64,000 bases of DNA from Streptomyces sp. NBC_00377 (GTDB lineage Bacteria; Actinomycetota; Actinomycetes; Streptomycetales; Streptomycetaceae): positions 3,410,001-3,474,000 of the forward strand of contig NZ_CP107958.1 in assembly GCF_036075115.1 (NCBI RefSeq), read 5' to 3'. Every line of letters begins with the position of its first letter. Positions within the stretch are counted from its first letter, which is position 1. Made by a program: the position numbers and the translations under genes. The notes below the pieces were generated by a model. It saw only the letters and a program-made list of their open reading frames with translations. It did no database searches and was not told the origin of the DNA. Positions 25,207 to 35,172 of this stretch are shown piece by piece.

Positions 25207-26442
25207 ATGGCTGTGAACACGTCCGCGGACGCCCCGTTGCCCGTCGGCGAGGTCTCGCGGCTCATCGGAAGCTGGATCGACCGGCTGGGCGCGGTGTGGG
25301 TCGAGGGGCAGATCACCCAGTTGTCGCGCCGTCCCGGCGCCGGCGTGGTGTTCCTGACGCTGCGGGACCCCTCGCACGACATCTCGGTGAGCGTGACCTG
25401 CTTCCGGCAGGTCTTCGACGCGGTCGCGGACGTCGTGGGCGAGGGCGCGCGGGTCGTCGTCCACGCGAAGCCGGAGTGGTACGCGCCGCGTGGCCAGTTG
25501 TCGCTGCGGGCCGTCGAGATAAGGCCGGTGGGGGTCGGCGAGCTGCTGGCACGGCTGGAGCAGCTGAAGAAGGCCCTCACCGCGGAGGGCCTCTTCGCCC
25601 CCGCGCGGAAGAAACCGCTGCCCTTCCTGCCGCAGCTCGTCGGTCTGGTGTGCGGGCGGGCGTCCGCCGCCGAACGGGACGTCCTGGAGAACGCCCGGCA
25701 CCGCTGGCCCGCCGTCCGCTTCGAGGTGCGCAACGTCGCCGTCCAGGGTGTGCACGCGGTGACGCAGGTCGTCCAGGCGGTGAAGGAGCTGGACGCCTTG
25801 GACGAGGTCGACGTGATCATCGTCGCGCGGGGCGGTGGCAGCGTGGAGGATCTGCTGCCGTTCTCCGACGAGCAGCTGGTCCGGGCGGTCGCGGCCTGCC
25901 GTACGCCGGTCGTGTCGGCGATCGGGCACGAGCCGGACAATCCGCTGCTCGACCATGTGGCCGACCTGCGCGCCTCCACGCCGACCGACGCCGCGAAGAA
26001 GGTCGTACCGGACGTCGGCGAGGAACTGGAACGGGTGCGGATGCTGCGCGGGCGGGCGCGGCGTTGCGCCCAGGCGTTCCTGGAGCGGGAGGAGCGCGGG
26101 CTCGCCCACGCCCTCGCTCGGCCCGCGATACAGGATCCGCATCGGATGATCGACGAGCGGGCGGAGCACGTCTCCTCGCTCGTCGACCGCTCACGGCGCA
26201 CACTCGGGCACCTCCTGGACCGTGCCGACTCGGAACTGACGCACACGCACGCGCGCGTGGTGGCGCTCTCGCCGGCCGCGACGCTGAAGCGGGGGTACGC
26301 GGTGCTCCAGAAGGCCGACGGGCATGTGATCCGGGACCCGGCCGAGGTGACGGCGGACGAGATGTTGCGCGCACGGGTCGCCGAGGGTGAGTTCACCGTT
26401 CGGGCGGGCGGCGCCGGCGGACAGGACGGCGCCGACGCGTAG
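25207..26442 (+). CDS. xseA: Exodeoxyribonuclease VII large subunit
   Basis: 411 aa. The N-terminal OB fold covers about residues 10-105 ([24 protein letters not shown]). The catalytic domain has the family motifs [36 protein letters not shown] and [27 protein letters not shown], followed by a long helical region and the C-terminal [13 protein letters not shown]. With XseB it degrades single-stranded DNA to acid-soluble oligonucleotides. The start is a probable leaderless ATG; upstream open frame overlaps ispH on the other strand and is not coding. Confidence 0.96.
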   Translation: MAVNTSADAPLPVGEVSRLIGSWIDRLGAVWVEGQITQLSRRPGAGVVFLTLRDPSHDISVSVTCFRQVFDAVADVVGEGARVVVHAKPEWYAPRGQLSLRAVEIRPVGVGELLARLEQLKKALTAEGLFAPARKKPLPFLPQLVGLVCGRASAAERDVLENARHRWPAVRFEVRNVAVQGVHAVTQVVQAVKELDALDEVDVIIVARGGGSVEDLLPFSDEQLVRAVAACRTPVVSAIGHEPDNPLLDHVADLRASTPTDAAKKVVPDVGEELERVRMLRGRARRCAQAFLEREERGLAHALARPAIQDPHRMIDERAEHVSSLVDRSRRTLGHLLDRADSELTHTHARVVALSPAATLKRGYAVLQKADGHVIRDPAEVTADEMLRARVAEGEFTVRAGGAGGQDGADA

Positions 26443-26493
26443 CACGCGTCGGCAACCAGACAACGACGGGACGAGACCACCGGGAATGGACGC

Positions 26494-26718
26494 ATGACGA
26501 GCAAGACGGACGAGACCCTCGGGTACGAGCAGGCCCGCGACGAGCTGATCGAGGTCGTACGGCGCCTGGAGGCGGGGGGCACGACGCTGGAGGAGTCCCT
26601 CGCCCTCTGGGAGCGCGGCGAGGAGCTGGCCAAGGTGTGCCGGCGCTGGCTGGAGGGAGCACGGGCGCGGCTGGACGCGGCGCTGGCCGAGGAGGAGGAA
26701 GCGGACGGCGAGGAGTGA
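26494..26718 (+). CDS. xseB: Exodeoxyribonuclease VII small subunit
   Basis: 74 aa. Family pattern [39 protein letters not shown] spans residues 8-48, forming the helical hairpin that binds XseA, followed by [16 protein letters not shown]. Located 51 bases after xseA on the same strand, as expected for an operon. A short tandem repeat begins two bases past its stop. Confidence 0.95.
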   Translation: MTSKTDETLGYEQARDELIEVVRRLEAGGTTLEESLALWERGEELAKVCRRWLEGARARLDAALAEEEEADGEE

Positions 26719-26720
26719 CC

Positions 26721-26790
26721 CCGGCCGGGGTCGCGGTGGAGGGCGTCGCCCGGCCGGGGTCGCGGTGGAGGGCGTCGCCCGGCCGGGGCG
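26721..26790 (+). repeat. 29-base tandem repeat downstream of xseB
   Basis: Two exact 29-base units at 26721-26749 and 26750-26778, each starting CCGGCCGGGGTCGCGG, plus a partial third copy from 26779. Each junction forms the palindrome CCCCGGCCGGGG. It starts right after the xseB stop codon; probably a slippage expansion, possibly acting as a terminator hairpin. Confidence 0.85.
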
Positions 26791-26950
26791 GCGGTGAAGG
26801 TGGCCGGTCGGCTCCGCCGGTGTGAAGCGGATCACCCACCCCGGATTATTGTTGAACTTTGAACCTTCCATCGCGTACCGTCGGCGTCGTCAGCCGATCC
26901 GGACCGCGGTCCGGTACCGGAACCGGACGCCACCCCGAGGAAGATCACGC

Positions 26951-27541
26951 ATGTCTCTCGCTCTTGACCCCACCGCCCAGGACCTGCTGTTCCGCGAGGC
27001 CCACACCGCGAACACCTTCACCGACGAGCCGGTGACCGACGAGCAGGTCCAGGCGATCTACGACCTGGTCAAGTACGGGCCGACGGCGTTCAACCAGACC
27101 CCGCTGCGCATCACCCTGGTCCGTTCCGCCGAGGCCCGCGAGCGCCTGGTGCAGCACATGGCCGAGGGCAACCAGGCCAAGACCGCCACTGCCCCGCTCG
27201 TCGCGATCCTCTCCGCGGACAACGAGTTCCACGAGGAGCTGCCGACCCTGTTCCCGGCCTTCCCGCAGGCCAAGGACCTCTTCTTCGGCGAGCGCCCGGC
27301 CCGCGAGGGCGCCGCCGCGCTGAACGCCGCCCTCCAGGCCGCCTACTTCATCATCGGCGTCCGCGCCGCCGGTCTGGCCGCCGGACCGATGACGGGTGTG
27401 GACCTCGAGGGTGTCCGCAAGGAGTTCCTGGACGACGACCACACCCCCCTCATGATCGTCAACATCGGCAGGCCGGGCGAGGGCGCCTCCTACCCGCGCT
27501 CCCCGCGCCTGGCGTACGACGAGGTCGTCACCACCGTCTGA
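26951..27541 (+). CDS. RutE/HadB-type nitroreductase (malonic semialdehyde reductase family)
   Basis: 196 aa, flavin-dependent. Motifs are the N-terminal REAHTANTFTDEPVTDEQ and VKYGPTAFNQTPLRITLV, characteristic of the RutE/HadB subgroup, and the later LNAALQAAYFIIGVRAAGLAAGPMTG. Members reduce malonic semialdehyde in pyrimidine breakdown or other carbonyl/nitro compounds with NAD(P)H. Its upstream region at about 26850-26865 has TTGAAC-TTTGAAC direct repeats, which could be a regulator site for a divergently or distantly encoded repressor. No rut operon genes are nearby, so the physiological substrate is open. Confidence 0.88.
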   Translation: MSLALDPTAQDLLFREAHTANTFTDEPVTDEQVQAIYDLVKYGPTAFNQTPLRITLVRSAEARERLVQHMAEGNQAKTATAPLVAILSADNEFHEELPTLFPAFPQAKDLFFGERPAREGAAALNAALQAAYFIIGVRAAGLAAGPMTGVDLEGVRKEFLDDDHTPLMIVNIGRPGEGASYPRSPRLAYDEVVTTV

Positions 27542-27552
27542 GGATGCTGAAC

Positions 27553-27590
27553 GCGAAGGGGCCCCGGCACATGTGCCGGGGCCCCTTCGC
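27553..27590. terminator. 38-base perfect palindrome, bidirectional terminator
   Basis: Uninterrupted palindrome centred on CACATGTG with arms beginning GCGAAGGGGCCCC, 11 bases after the nitroreductase stop and 75 bases from the convergent DUF4245 stop. No U-tract on either strand; a typical streptomycete hairpin terminator. Confidence 0.75.
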
Positions 27591-27665
27591 ACGATCAGAG
27601 GGGGTCGCCCTCCGCAGGGCTCTGGGCGCCCCCTCCAGAGGGCTCAGGTCGCCCTCAGCGGGCGC

Positions 27666-28190
27666 TCACGCCAGCTCAAGCGCCCCGGCCATCATCGACA
27701 ACTGGGCGAAGCCGCCCGTGCCCGCCACCACGGTGGTGGAACCCGCCGCGCCCTTGAGGACGAGCGCGTCGTAGCGGCCGCCCGTGTAGCGGACCCAGGT
27801 ACGGCCGGCGATCTGCTCGGTGACCTTGGTCGCCGTCGAGCCCTGACTGGCCTCCTCGACGAACTTCGAGGGCTGCTGAGTGGACTGCTCGATGGTCACG
27901 TACTCCCCGTCGGGAGCGTGGAACCCGAGGTGCCAGGCGTCGAAGTCGTCGCCCTTGAAGCGCACCGAGGTCGCCTTCCAGGTGTCGGGCAGGCCCTCGG
28001 GCGCGGCCACCGGGTACGTGGCGGCGCGCCGCGCCGTGAGGAGCTCCACGCGGTAGTCGACCTGCCGGACGTCCGGCGGGCGGTCGTCGTGCGGGACGAA
28101 GAGGTATATGACCCACGCCGCGATCATGATCACCCCGAGCGAGAGGATCATGTCCCGGGCCGTCTTCTGCTTGCCGTTCGAACCTGCCAC
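27666..28190 (-). CDS. DUF4245 family membrane-anchored protein
   Basis: 174 aa from a GTG. The N-terminus KQKTARDMILSLGVIMIAAWVIYLFVPH is a cytoplasmic tail plus one membrane segment, followed by an extracellular domain with DVRQVDYRVELLTARRAATYPVAAPEGLP and WVRYTGGRYDALVLKGAAGSTTVV. This is the actinobacterial DUF4245 pattern, function unknown. It is conserved divergently from glpX, which starts 130 bases away. Confidence 0.85.
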   Translation of the reverse strand: MAGSNGKQKTARDMILSLGVIMIAAWVIYLFVPHDDRPPDVRQVDYRVELLTARRAATYPVAAPEGLPDTWKATSVRFKGDDFDAWHLGFHAPDGEYVTIEQSTQQPSKFVEEASQGSTATKVTEQIAGRTWVRYTGGRYDALVLKGAAGSTTVVAGTGGFAQLSMMAGALELA

Positions 28191-28320
28191 GCCCCCTATC
28201 GTCGCAGGTGCCCGAGGCGCTCATCCGTGGGGTCCCCTGCTCATTTTGTCGGACTGACGATAGAGTCGGGTTCGAACCCTCATCCGGCCGTCGTCGTATC
28301 AGTCAGAAAGGTGCGCTCCG

Positions 28321-29355
28321 ATGACCGAGCATCATCACTTGCCGTCCGAACTCGATGTGCCCTCCGAGGCCCCCGACCGCAACCTCGCCCTGGAACTCGT
28401 CCGGGTGACCGAAGCCGCCGCCATGGCCGCGGGCCGCTGGGTGGGTCGCGGCGACAAGAACGGCGCCGACGGCGCCGCGGTGCGCGCCATGCGGACCCTC
28501 GTCTCCACCGTGTCGATGAACGGTGTGGTCGTCATCGGCGAGGGCGAGAAGGACGAGGCCCCGATGCTCTTCAACGGCGAGCGCGTCGGTGACGGGACCG
28601 GGCCCGAGGTCGACATCGCCGTCGACCCCATCGACGGCACCACGCTGACGGCCAAGGGCATGCCGAACGCGATCGCCGTCCTCGCGGCCACCGAGCGGGG
28701 CGCGATGTTCGACCCGTCCGCCGTGTTCTACATGGACAAACTGGTCACCGGCCCCGAGGCCGCCGACTTCGTCGACATCGACGCGCCCGTGGCCGTGAAC
28801 ATCCGGCGGGTCGCCAAGGCCAAGCGGGCCACGCCCGAGGACGTCACGGTCGTCATCCTGGACCGCCCGCGGCACGAGGGCATCATCGAGGAGATCCGGG
28901 AGACCGGGGCGCGCATCAAGCTGATCTCCGACGGCGATGTGGCCGGCTCGATCCTGGCCCTGCGCGAGGGCACCGGCGTCGACCTGCTGCTCGGCATCGG
29001 CGGCACCCCGGAGGGCATCATCTCGGCCTGCGCCGTGAAGTGCCTGGGCGGGGTCATCCAGGGCAAGCTGTGGCCGAAGGACGCCGAGGAGCGGCAGCGC
29101 GCCCTGGACGCGGGGCACGACCTCGACCGCGTGCTGACCACCGAGGACCTGGTGACCGGCGAGAACGTCTTCTTCGTCGCGACCGGCATCACCGACGGCG
29201 AGCTGCTGCGGGGCGTCCGGTACCGGTCGGAGACCGCGACCACCGACTCGATCGTCATGCGGTCCAAGTCCGGGACGGTCCGGCGGATCGACTCCGAGCA
29301 CCGCCTGAGCAAGCTGCGGGCCTACAGCGCGGTCGACTTCGACCGGGCCAAGTAG
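28321..29355 (+). CDS. glpX: Fructose-1,6-bisphosphatase class II
   Basis: 344 aa. Class II signatures are [20 protein letters not shown], the metal-binding [13 protein letters not shown] and [14 protein letters not shown], and [21 protein letters not shown]. It removes the 1-phosphate in gluconeogenesis and is the major FBPase in actinobacteria. An AGAAAGG site lies about 8 bases before the ATG. A GGGTTCGAACCC palindrome at 28268-28279, 41 bases upstream, might be an operator. Confidence 0.97.
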   Translation: MTEHHHLPSELDVPSEAPDRNLALELVRVTEAAAMAAGRWVGRGDKNGADGAAVRAMRTLVSTVSMNGVVVIGEGEKDEAPMLFNGERVGDGTGPEVDIAVDPIDGTTLTAKGMPNAIAVLAATERGAMFDPSAVFYMDKLVTGPEAADFVDIDAPVAVNIRRVAKAKRATPEDVTVVILDRPRHEGIIEEIRETGARIKLISDGDVAGSILALREGTGVDLLLGIGGTPEGIISACAVKCLGGVIQGKLWPKDAEERQRALDAGHDLDRVLTTEDLVTGENVFFVATGITDGELLRGVRYRSETATTDSIVMRSKSGTVRRIDSEHRLSKLRAYSAVDFDRAK

Positions 29356-29377
29356 GGCGCGGGACGCACGGCGTGAG

Positions 29378-29409
29378 AGGGGCACCCCCGGTGCGGTGGG
29401 GGTGCCCCT
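29378..29409. terminator. Terminator between glpX and whiB-like gene
   Basis: Arms AGGGGCACCCCC (29378-29389) and GGGGGTGCCCCT (29398-29409) with an eight-base loop, followed by TT. It sits between convergent glpX and the whiB-like gene, so it may serve both. Confidence 0.7.
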
Positions 29410-29458
29410 TTCACGTGCCCGGGGGCTTTCGGGTGCCCCGAGGGTCTTCCGTACGTGC

Positions 29459-29833
29459 TCAGCCGGCCGCCGCTATGCGTCCTGTCGTCTGCGCCTTCTT
29501 CAGTTCCACGTCACGGCGACGGCGCCGGGCCAGGGCCACTCGGCGCTCGGCGGCCGTGAGACCGCCCCAGACGCCGTAGGGCTCGGGTTGCAGGAGCGCG
29601 TGCTCGCGGCACTCCACCATGACGGGACAGCGCGCACAGACCCGTTTCGCGGCTTCCTCGCGGGAGAGCCGGGCGGCCGTGGGCTCCTTGGAAGGGGCGA
29701 AGAACAGGCCCGCCTCGTCGCGCCGGCACACCGCCTCGGTATGCCAGGGGGCGTCTTGGTCCCTGTCGCGCGCTGGTACCCGCTGGGCCGGAACAGCGGC
29801 GACCTGCAGGGACGAATGCGGCGGTTGCAGCAC
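29459..29833 (-). CDS. WhiB-family transcriptional regulator
   Basis: 124 aa from a GTG with GGAG 8 bases upstream. The iron-sulfur cysteines are in AVCRRDEA and [16 protein letters not shown] (C...CxxCx5C), followed by the family [11 protein letters not shown] turn and a basic tail [14 protein letters not shown] for DNA contact. Wbl proteins bind a 4Fe-4S cluster and act with the principal sigma factor. The position between glpX and fumarase is the conserved place of one Wbl gene in Streptomyces, from memory wblI; that name was not verified. Confidence 0.93.
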   Translation of the reverse strand: MLQPPHSSLQVAAVPAQRVPARDRDQDAPWHTEAVCRRDEAGLFFAPSKEPTAARLSREEAAKRVCARCPVMVECREHALLQPEPYGVWGGLTAAERRVALARRRRRDVELKKAQTTGRIAAAG

Positions 29834-29983
29834 GGGTCTACTCCTGACGACGGCTTCGCGAGCGAGAGACGATGCAGCAGGCCTACCCGCTGTGCGCGCG
29901 CCTATGCACTGAGTCCCCGACCCGCCGCGCCCCCGCGCGGCCTCCCGGCCGGTTCGGCACCCCCGGCGGCGAACCCGCGGCCG

Positions 29984-30670
29984 TCAGCGGTCCAGGTGTT
30001 TGCGCAGACTCCTGTCGACCTTGTGCTGCACCCGGTCGAGAATGTCCGCGACGAGCTTGCCCCGCTTCGGCCGGCCCTCGATGTTGCCCAGCACCGCCCA
30101 GCCGTCGACGTAGACCACCGGGGCGTCGGGCTGCGGGGAGTCCAGCGAGTCCACCTCGAAGTTGCCGAGGACCGCGCCGCCGGTGCCGCGCAGCGAGACG
30201 TTCTCCGGGACGCGGACCTCGACGTTGCCGAAGACCGAGATCGCCTTGATCACCACCTGCTGGTACTCGAAGAGGGCCTCGGTGAGGTCGATCTCGACGG
30301 TGCCGAAGACCGCGTAGGCGTGGATACGGCGGCCCGCGCGCCAGCGCCCCCGGCGGACCGCGCTGCTGAAGACCGCCACCACGTTGTCGTCGGGGTCGGC
30401 GGGAATCGCACCGGCGGTGGGCCGGCTGGGGGCGGAGGCCGGGGCCGCGCGGCGCTCGTGCGCGGCGGGCAGGTCCCGGACGAACGTCTCCAGCTCGCCG
30501 ACCGTCTTGGCGGCCAGGACGCCCTCGACGCGCTCGGCGTGCTCGTCGGCGGTCAGCCGGCCCTCCGCGAGGGCCTCGCGGAGCATGTCGGCGATACGGT
30601 CACGATCGGCGTCCGAGGCGCGCAACTCGGCGGCCGGCGCGGGTGCGGCGCTCTGCTTGTGAAGGTCCAC
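29984..30670 (-). CDS. DUF1707 (SHOCT-like) protein with LiaF-like C-terminus
   Basis: 228 aa. The DUF1707 domain is clear: [33 protein letters not shown], near residues 20-55, then a linker and a beta-helical region rich in [21 protein letters not shown] and VLGNFEVDS repeats, as in the cell-wall-antibiotic response LiaF/DUF2154 fold. No membrane segment is seen. The GTG at 30670 is chosen because a -10-like TACGCT lies six bases upstream, giving a leaderless start; a GTG at 30691 is possible. Confidence 0.82.
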   Translation of the reverse strand: MDLHKQSAAPAPAAELRASDADRDRIADMLREALAEGRLTADEHAERVEGVLAAKTVGELETFVRDLPAAHERRAAPASAPSRPTAGAIPADPDDNVVAVFSSAVRRGRWRAGRRIHAYAVFGTVEIDLTEALFEYQQVVIKAISVFGNVEVRVPENVSLRGTGGAVLGNFEVDSLDSPQPDAPVVYVDGWAVLGNIEGRPKRGKLVADILDRVQHKVDRSLRKHLDR

Positions 30671-30871
30671 AGGAGCAGCGTACCCACACACGATAGATCG
30701 CGATACCCCCGGCCGGGCGAGGACGGCCGCGGTCGGGCCGGGCGAGGCCGCCGCGCTCCGGGCGGCGAACTGAGCCTTACCTCACAAGCTCGCCGTCGGC
30801 GGCAGGTTCTACGCTGGTGGGCGCCCGCCAACGGAGGCGGTCGCCGTCTGTCGAGTGAGGAATGGGCACCG

Positions 30872-32539
<1,668 letters not shown>

Positions 32540-32546
32540 GGCCTGC

Positions 32547-32581
32547 GGGCGGCGGGGGTGCGGTTCTCGCCCCCGCCGCCC
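32547..32581. terminator. Hairpin between the two fumarase genes
   Basis: Arms GGGCGGCGGGGG and CCCCCGCCGCCC (12 bases) eight bases after the class I fumarase stop, with an 11-base loop. It could separate the two transcripts, allowing fumC to be induced alone under iron or oxidative stress. Confidence 0.55.
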
Positions 32582-32689
32582 CGCCCGTCCCCTCCCGCCG
32601 GGGCTCCGCCCCTGCGAGCCCGCCACCGCCCCTCCGCCGGACGGGTCGGCGCGCGGAACATCCGGGCCGTCCCGATCGCTGTACGGGAC

Positions 32690-34075
32690 ATGAGCGAATA
32701 CCGGATCGAGCACGACTCCATGGGCGAGGTACGCGTCCCGGCGGATGCCAAGTGGCGGGCGCAGACGCAGCGGGCCGTCGAGAACTTCCCCGTCTCGGGG
32801 CAGCGCATCGAGCGTGCGCACATCGAGGCGCTGGCGCGGATCAAGGGCGCCGCCGCGAAGGTGAACGCGCGGCTCGGGGTGGTCGACAAGGACATCGCCG
32901 ACGCCATCCAGGAAGCGGCCGCAGAGGTCGCCGAGGGCCGGTGGGACGAGCACTTCCCCGTCGACGTGTTCCAGACCGGGTCCGGGACCTCGTCGAACAT
33001 GAACACCAACGAAGTGGTCGCCACCCTCGCCTCCGAGCGCCTGGGCCGGGCCGTGCACCCCAACGACCACGTCAACGCCTCCCAGTCCTCCAACGACGTC
33101 TTCCCCTCGTCCCTGCACATCGCGGCCACCGCCGCCGTCACCCGCGATCTGATCCCGGCCCTGGAGCATCTGGCGGCGGCGCTGGAGCGCAAGTCCGAGG
33201 AGTTCGCCGACGTGGTGAAGGCGGGGCGGACGCATCTGATGGACGCCACGCCCGTGACGCTCGGCCAGGAGTTCGGCGGGTACGCCGCCCAGGTGCGGTA
33301 CGGCGTGGAGCGGCTCAACTCCTCGCTCCCCCGGCTCGCCGAGCTGCCGCTGGGCGGCACCGCGGTCGGTACCGGCATCAACACTCCCCCCGGCTTCTCC
33401 GCCGCCGTCATCGAGGAGGTCGCCCGGGCCACCGGGCTGCCGCTGACCGAGGCGCGCGACCACTTCGAGGCGCAGGGCGCGCGGGACGGGGTCGTCGAGA
33501 CCAGCGGTCAGCTGCGGACCATCGCCGTGGGGCTCACGAAGATCGCCAACGATCTGCGGTGGATGGCCTCGGGGCCGCGTACGGGCCTCGCCGAGATCAG
33601 CCTCCCCGACCTCCAGCCCGGGTCGTCGATCATGCCGGGCAAGGTCAACCCGGTGATCCCGGAGGCCGTGCTGATGGTCGCGGCGCAGGTCGTGGGGAAC
33701 GACGCGACCGTCGCCACGGCGGGCGCCGCGGGCAACTTCGAGCTCAACGTCATGCTGCCGGTGATCGCCAAGAACGTGCTGGAGTCGGTGCGGCTGCTCG
33801 CCAACGTGTCCCGGCTGCTCGCCGACCGGACCGTCGACGGGATCGTCGCGCACCGGGAGCGCGCCCGTGAGTACGCCGAGTCCTCCCCGTCCGTGGTCAC
33901 GCCGCTGAACAAGTACATCGGGTACGAGGAGGCCGCGAAGGTCGCCAAGAAGGCGCTGGCGCAGCGGAGCACGATCCGTCAGGTGGTGCTGGACGGCGGG
34001 TACGTGGAGCGGGGCGATCTGACGGTCGAACAGCTCGACGAGGCCCTGGATGTCCTGAGGATGACGCACCCGTAA
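32690..34075 (+). CDS. fumC: Class II fumarate hydratase
   Basis: 461 aa. Superfamily motifs: [16 protein letters not shown] near residue 100, the [14 protein letters not shown] and [18 protein letters not shown] blocks with the catalytic His, and the signature loop [15 protein letters not shown]. Iron-free and heat/oxidant-stable, it backs up the class I enzyme encoded upstream. The ATG at 32690 is favoured because the protein then begins [14 protein letters not shown], the usual N-terminus. Confidence 0.97.
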   Translation: MSEYRIEHDSMGEVRVPADAKWRAQTQRAVENFPVSGQRIERAHIEALARIKGAAAKVNARLGVVDKDIADAIQEAAAEVAEGRWDEHFPVDVFQTGSGTSSNMNTNEVVATLASERLGRAVHPNDHVNASQSSNDVFPSSLHIAATAAVTRDLIPALEHLAAALERKSEEFADVVKAGRTHLMDATPVTLGQEFGGYAAQVRYGVERLNSSLPRLAELPLGGTAVGTGINTPPGFSAAVIEEVARATGLPLTEARDHFEAQGARDGVVETSGQLRTIAVGLTKIANDLRWMASGPRTGLAEISLPDLQPGSSIMPGKVNPVIPEAVLMVAAQVVGNDATVATAGAAGNFELNVMLPVIAKNVLESVRLLANVSRLLADRTVDGIVAHRERAREYAESSPSVVTPLNKYIGYEEAAKVAKKALAQRSTIRQVVLDGGYVERGDLTVEQLDEALDVLRMTHP

Positions 34076-34147
34076 ACCCTTGCCCCGATTCACGCCCCCG
34101 GCGCGAGAACCGTGACGCGCGCCGCAGCGTCGTATGGCCATGGCACC

Positions 34148-34153
34148 TAATAT
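34148..34153 (+). promoter_or_regulatory. Leaderless -10 element TAATAT of DUF402 gene
   Basis: TAATAT, six bases, then ATG at 34160. The best match to a streptomycete -10 among the leaderless starts here. Confidence 0.6.
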
Positions 34154-34159
34154 CTGTGC

Positions 34160-34852
34160 ATGGCAGACGGTGAAGTGGTGAGACGCGTGGGAACCGGTGG
34201 TGCGGCGGCCTTCTGGGAGCCGGGGAGCCGGATCCTGTGGCGCTACCGGGAGAACGGCGGGGCGCGTTTCCACATCGCCCGGCCGGTCACCGTCGTGCGG
34301 GACGACGAGGAACTGCTCGCCGTGTGGCTGGCCCCGGGCACGGAGTGCGTCAAGCCGGTGCTCGCGGACGGCACCCCGTTGCACCAGGAGCCGCTGCGCA
34401 CCCGGTACACCAAGCCGCGTACCGTTCAGCTCGGCCGCTGGCTCGGCGCCGGTGTGCTGAAGGTGGTCCGGCCCGGCGAGCCGTGGTCGGTGTGGCTGTT
34501 CTGGGACCAGGGCTGGCAGTTCAAGAACTGGTACGTCAACCTGGAGCAGCCGCTGGCCCGTTGGGACGGCGGGGTGGACTCCGAGGACCACTTTCTTGAC
34601 CTCTGCGTCTACCCGGACCGCAGTTGGGACGTGCGCGACGAGGACGAGTTCGCGCAGGCCCAGCAGGACGGGCTGATGGACGCGGCGGTCGCCGAGCAGG
34701 TGCGGGAGGCGGGTCGCAGGGCGGTGGAGGTGATCCGGGCGTGGGGGCCTCCGTTCAACGAGGGCTGGCAGCACTGGCGCCCGGATCCGTCCTGGGCCGT
34801 ACCGTTGCTGCCGGAGGACTGGGACCGTACGCCCGCGCACATGTCCACATGA
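34160..34852 (+). CDS. DUF402 domain protein
   Basis: 230 aa. The DUF402 core is visible in LWRYRENGGARFHIARPVTVVRD, WLAPGTECVKPVL, WSVWLFWDQGWQFKNWYVNLEQPLARW and the acidic DLCVYPDRSWDVRDEDEFAQA. Members such as nucleoside diphosphate phosphatases (Ntdp) bind Mg2+ with Asp residues in this last segment; whether this copy hydrolyses nucleotides is inference. Starts without a ribosome site six bases after a TAATAT box. Confidence 0.85.
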   Translation: MADGEVVRRVGTGGAAAFWEPGSRILWRYRENGGARFHIARPVTVVRDDEELLAVWLAPGTECVKPVLADGTPLHQEPLRTRYTKPRTVQLGRWLGAGVLKVVRPGEPWSVWLFWDQGWQFKNWYVNLEQPLARWDGGVDSEDHFLDLCVYPDRSWDVRDEDEFAQAQQDGLMDAAVAEQVREAGRRAVEVIRAWGPPFNEGWQHWRPDPSWAVPLLPEDWDRTPAHMST

Positions 34853-35168
34853 GACCCTTGATGCGCCCCCGGGCAACAAACGTAGGATCGTCCTCCGCAA
34901 GGCACGCTGGCAGTAACTCCCGGAGCGGATGCCGGGTCTGACCGAACGTCACCGAGGGGCGGCAGGACGTGAGCGAGGGGTACGACGGCACGACCAGCGG
35001 GGCGCTCGACGTCGGCCCCCAGGGCCGCTTGCGGTCCACCGGTGACACAGGAACAACCTCTGACCACGCGGGAATTCCGTTCCGGGGGCATGTATTCCGG
35101 GTATCGGGTTTCCTGCGGGACCAACTGCGCGCGCGGCGTGCAGCCCCGGACGGACGGATTCGACACGC
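34853..35168. other. 316-base gap upstream of the SpoIIE-type gene
   Basis: Holds one possible short frame, listed separately at 34969-35172, and otherwise no structure I can name. Confidence 0.5.
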
Positions 35169-35172
35169 GTGA
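34969..35172 (+). CDS. Possible small upstream ORF coupled to the SpoIIE-type gene
   Basis: 67 codons from a GTG with GAGGGG nine bases upstream. Its TGA overlaps the GTG start of the phosphatase gene (GTGA at 35169-35172). The peptide (starts MSEGYDGTTSGALDV, ends DGRIRHA) matches no family I know and is only moderately biased. It could be a leader peptide that couples translation, or a chance frame. Confidence 0.3.
   Translation: MSEGYDGTTSGALDVGPQGRLRSTGDTGTTSDHAGIPFRGHVFRVSGFLRDQLRARRAAPDGRIRHA

Noticed and set aside
26721..26790. CRISPR array
   Set aside because: The 29-base units are directly adjacent with no spacers and no cas genes are near.
28250..28290. tRNA suggested by a T-arm-like GGGTTCGAACCC
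   Set aside because: No matching acceptor stem, D-arm or anticodon stem in the 70 bases around it; it is a simple palindrome.
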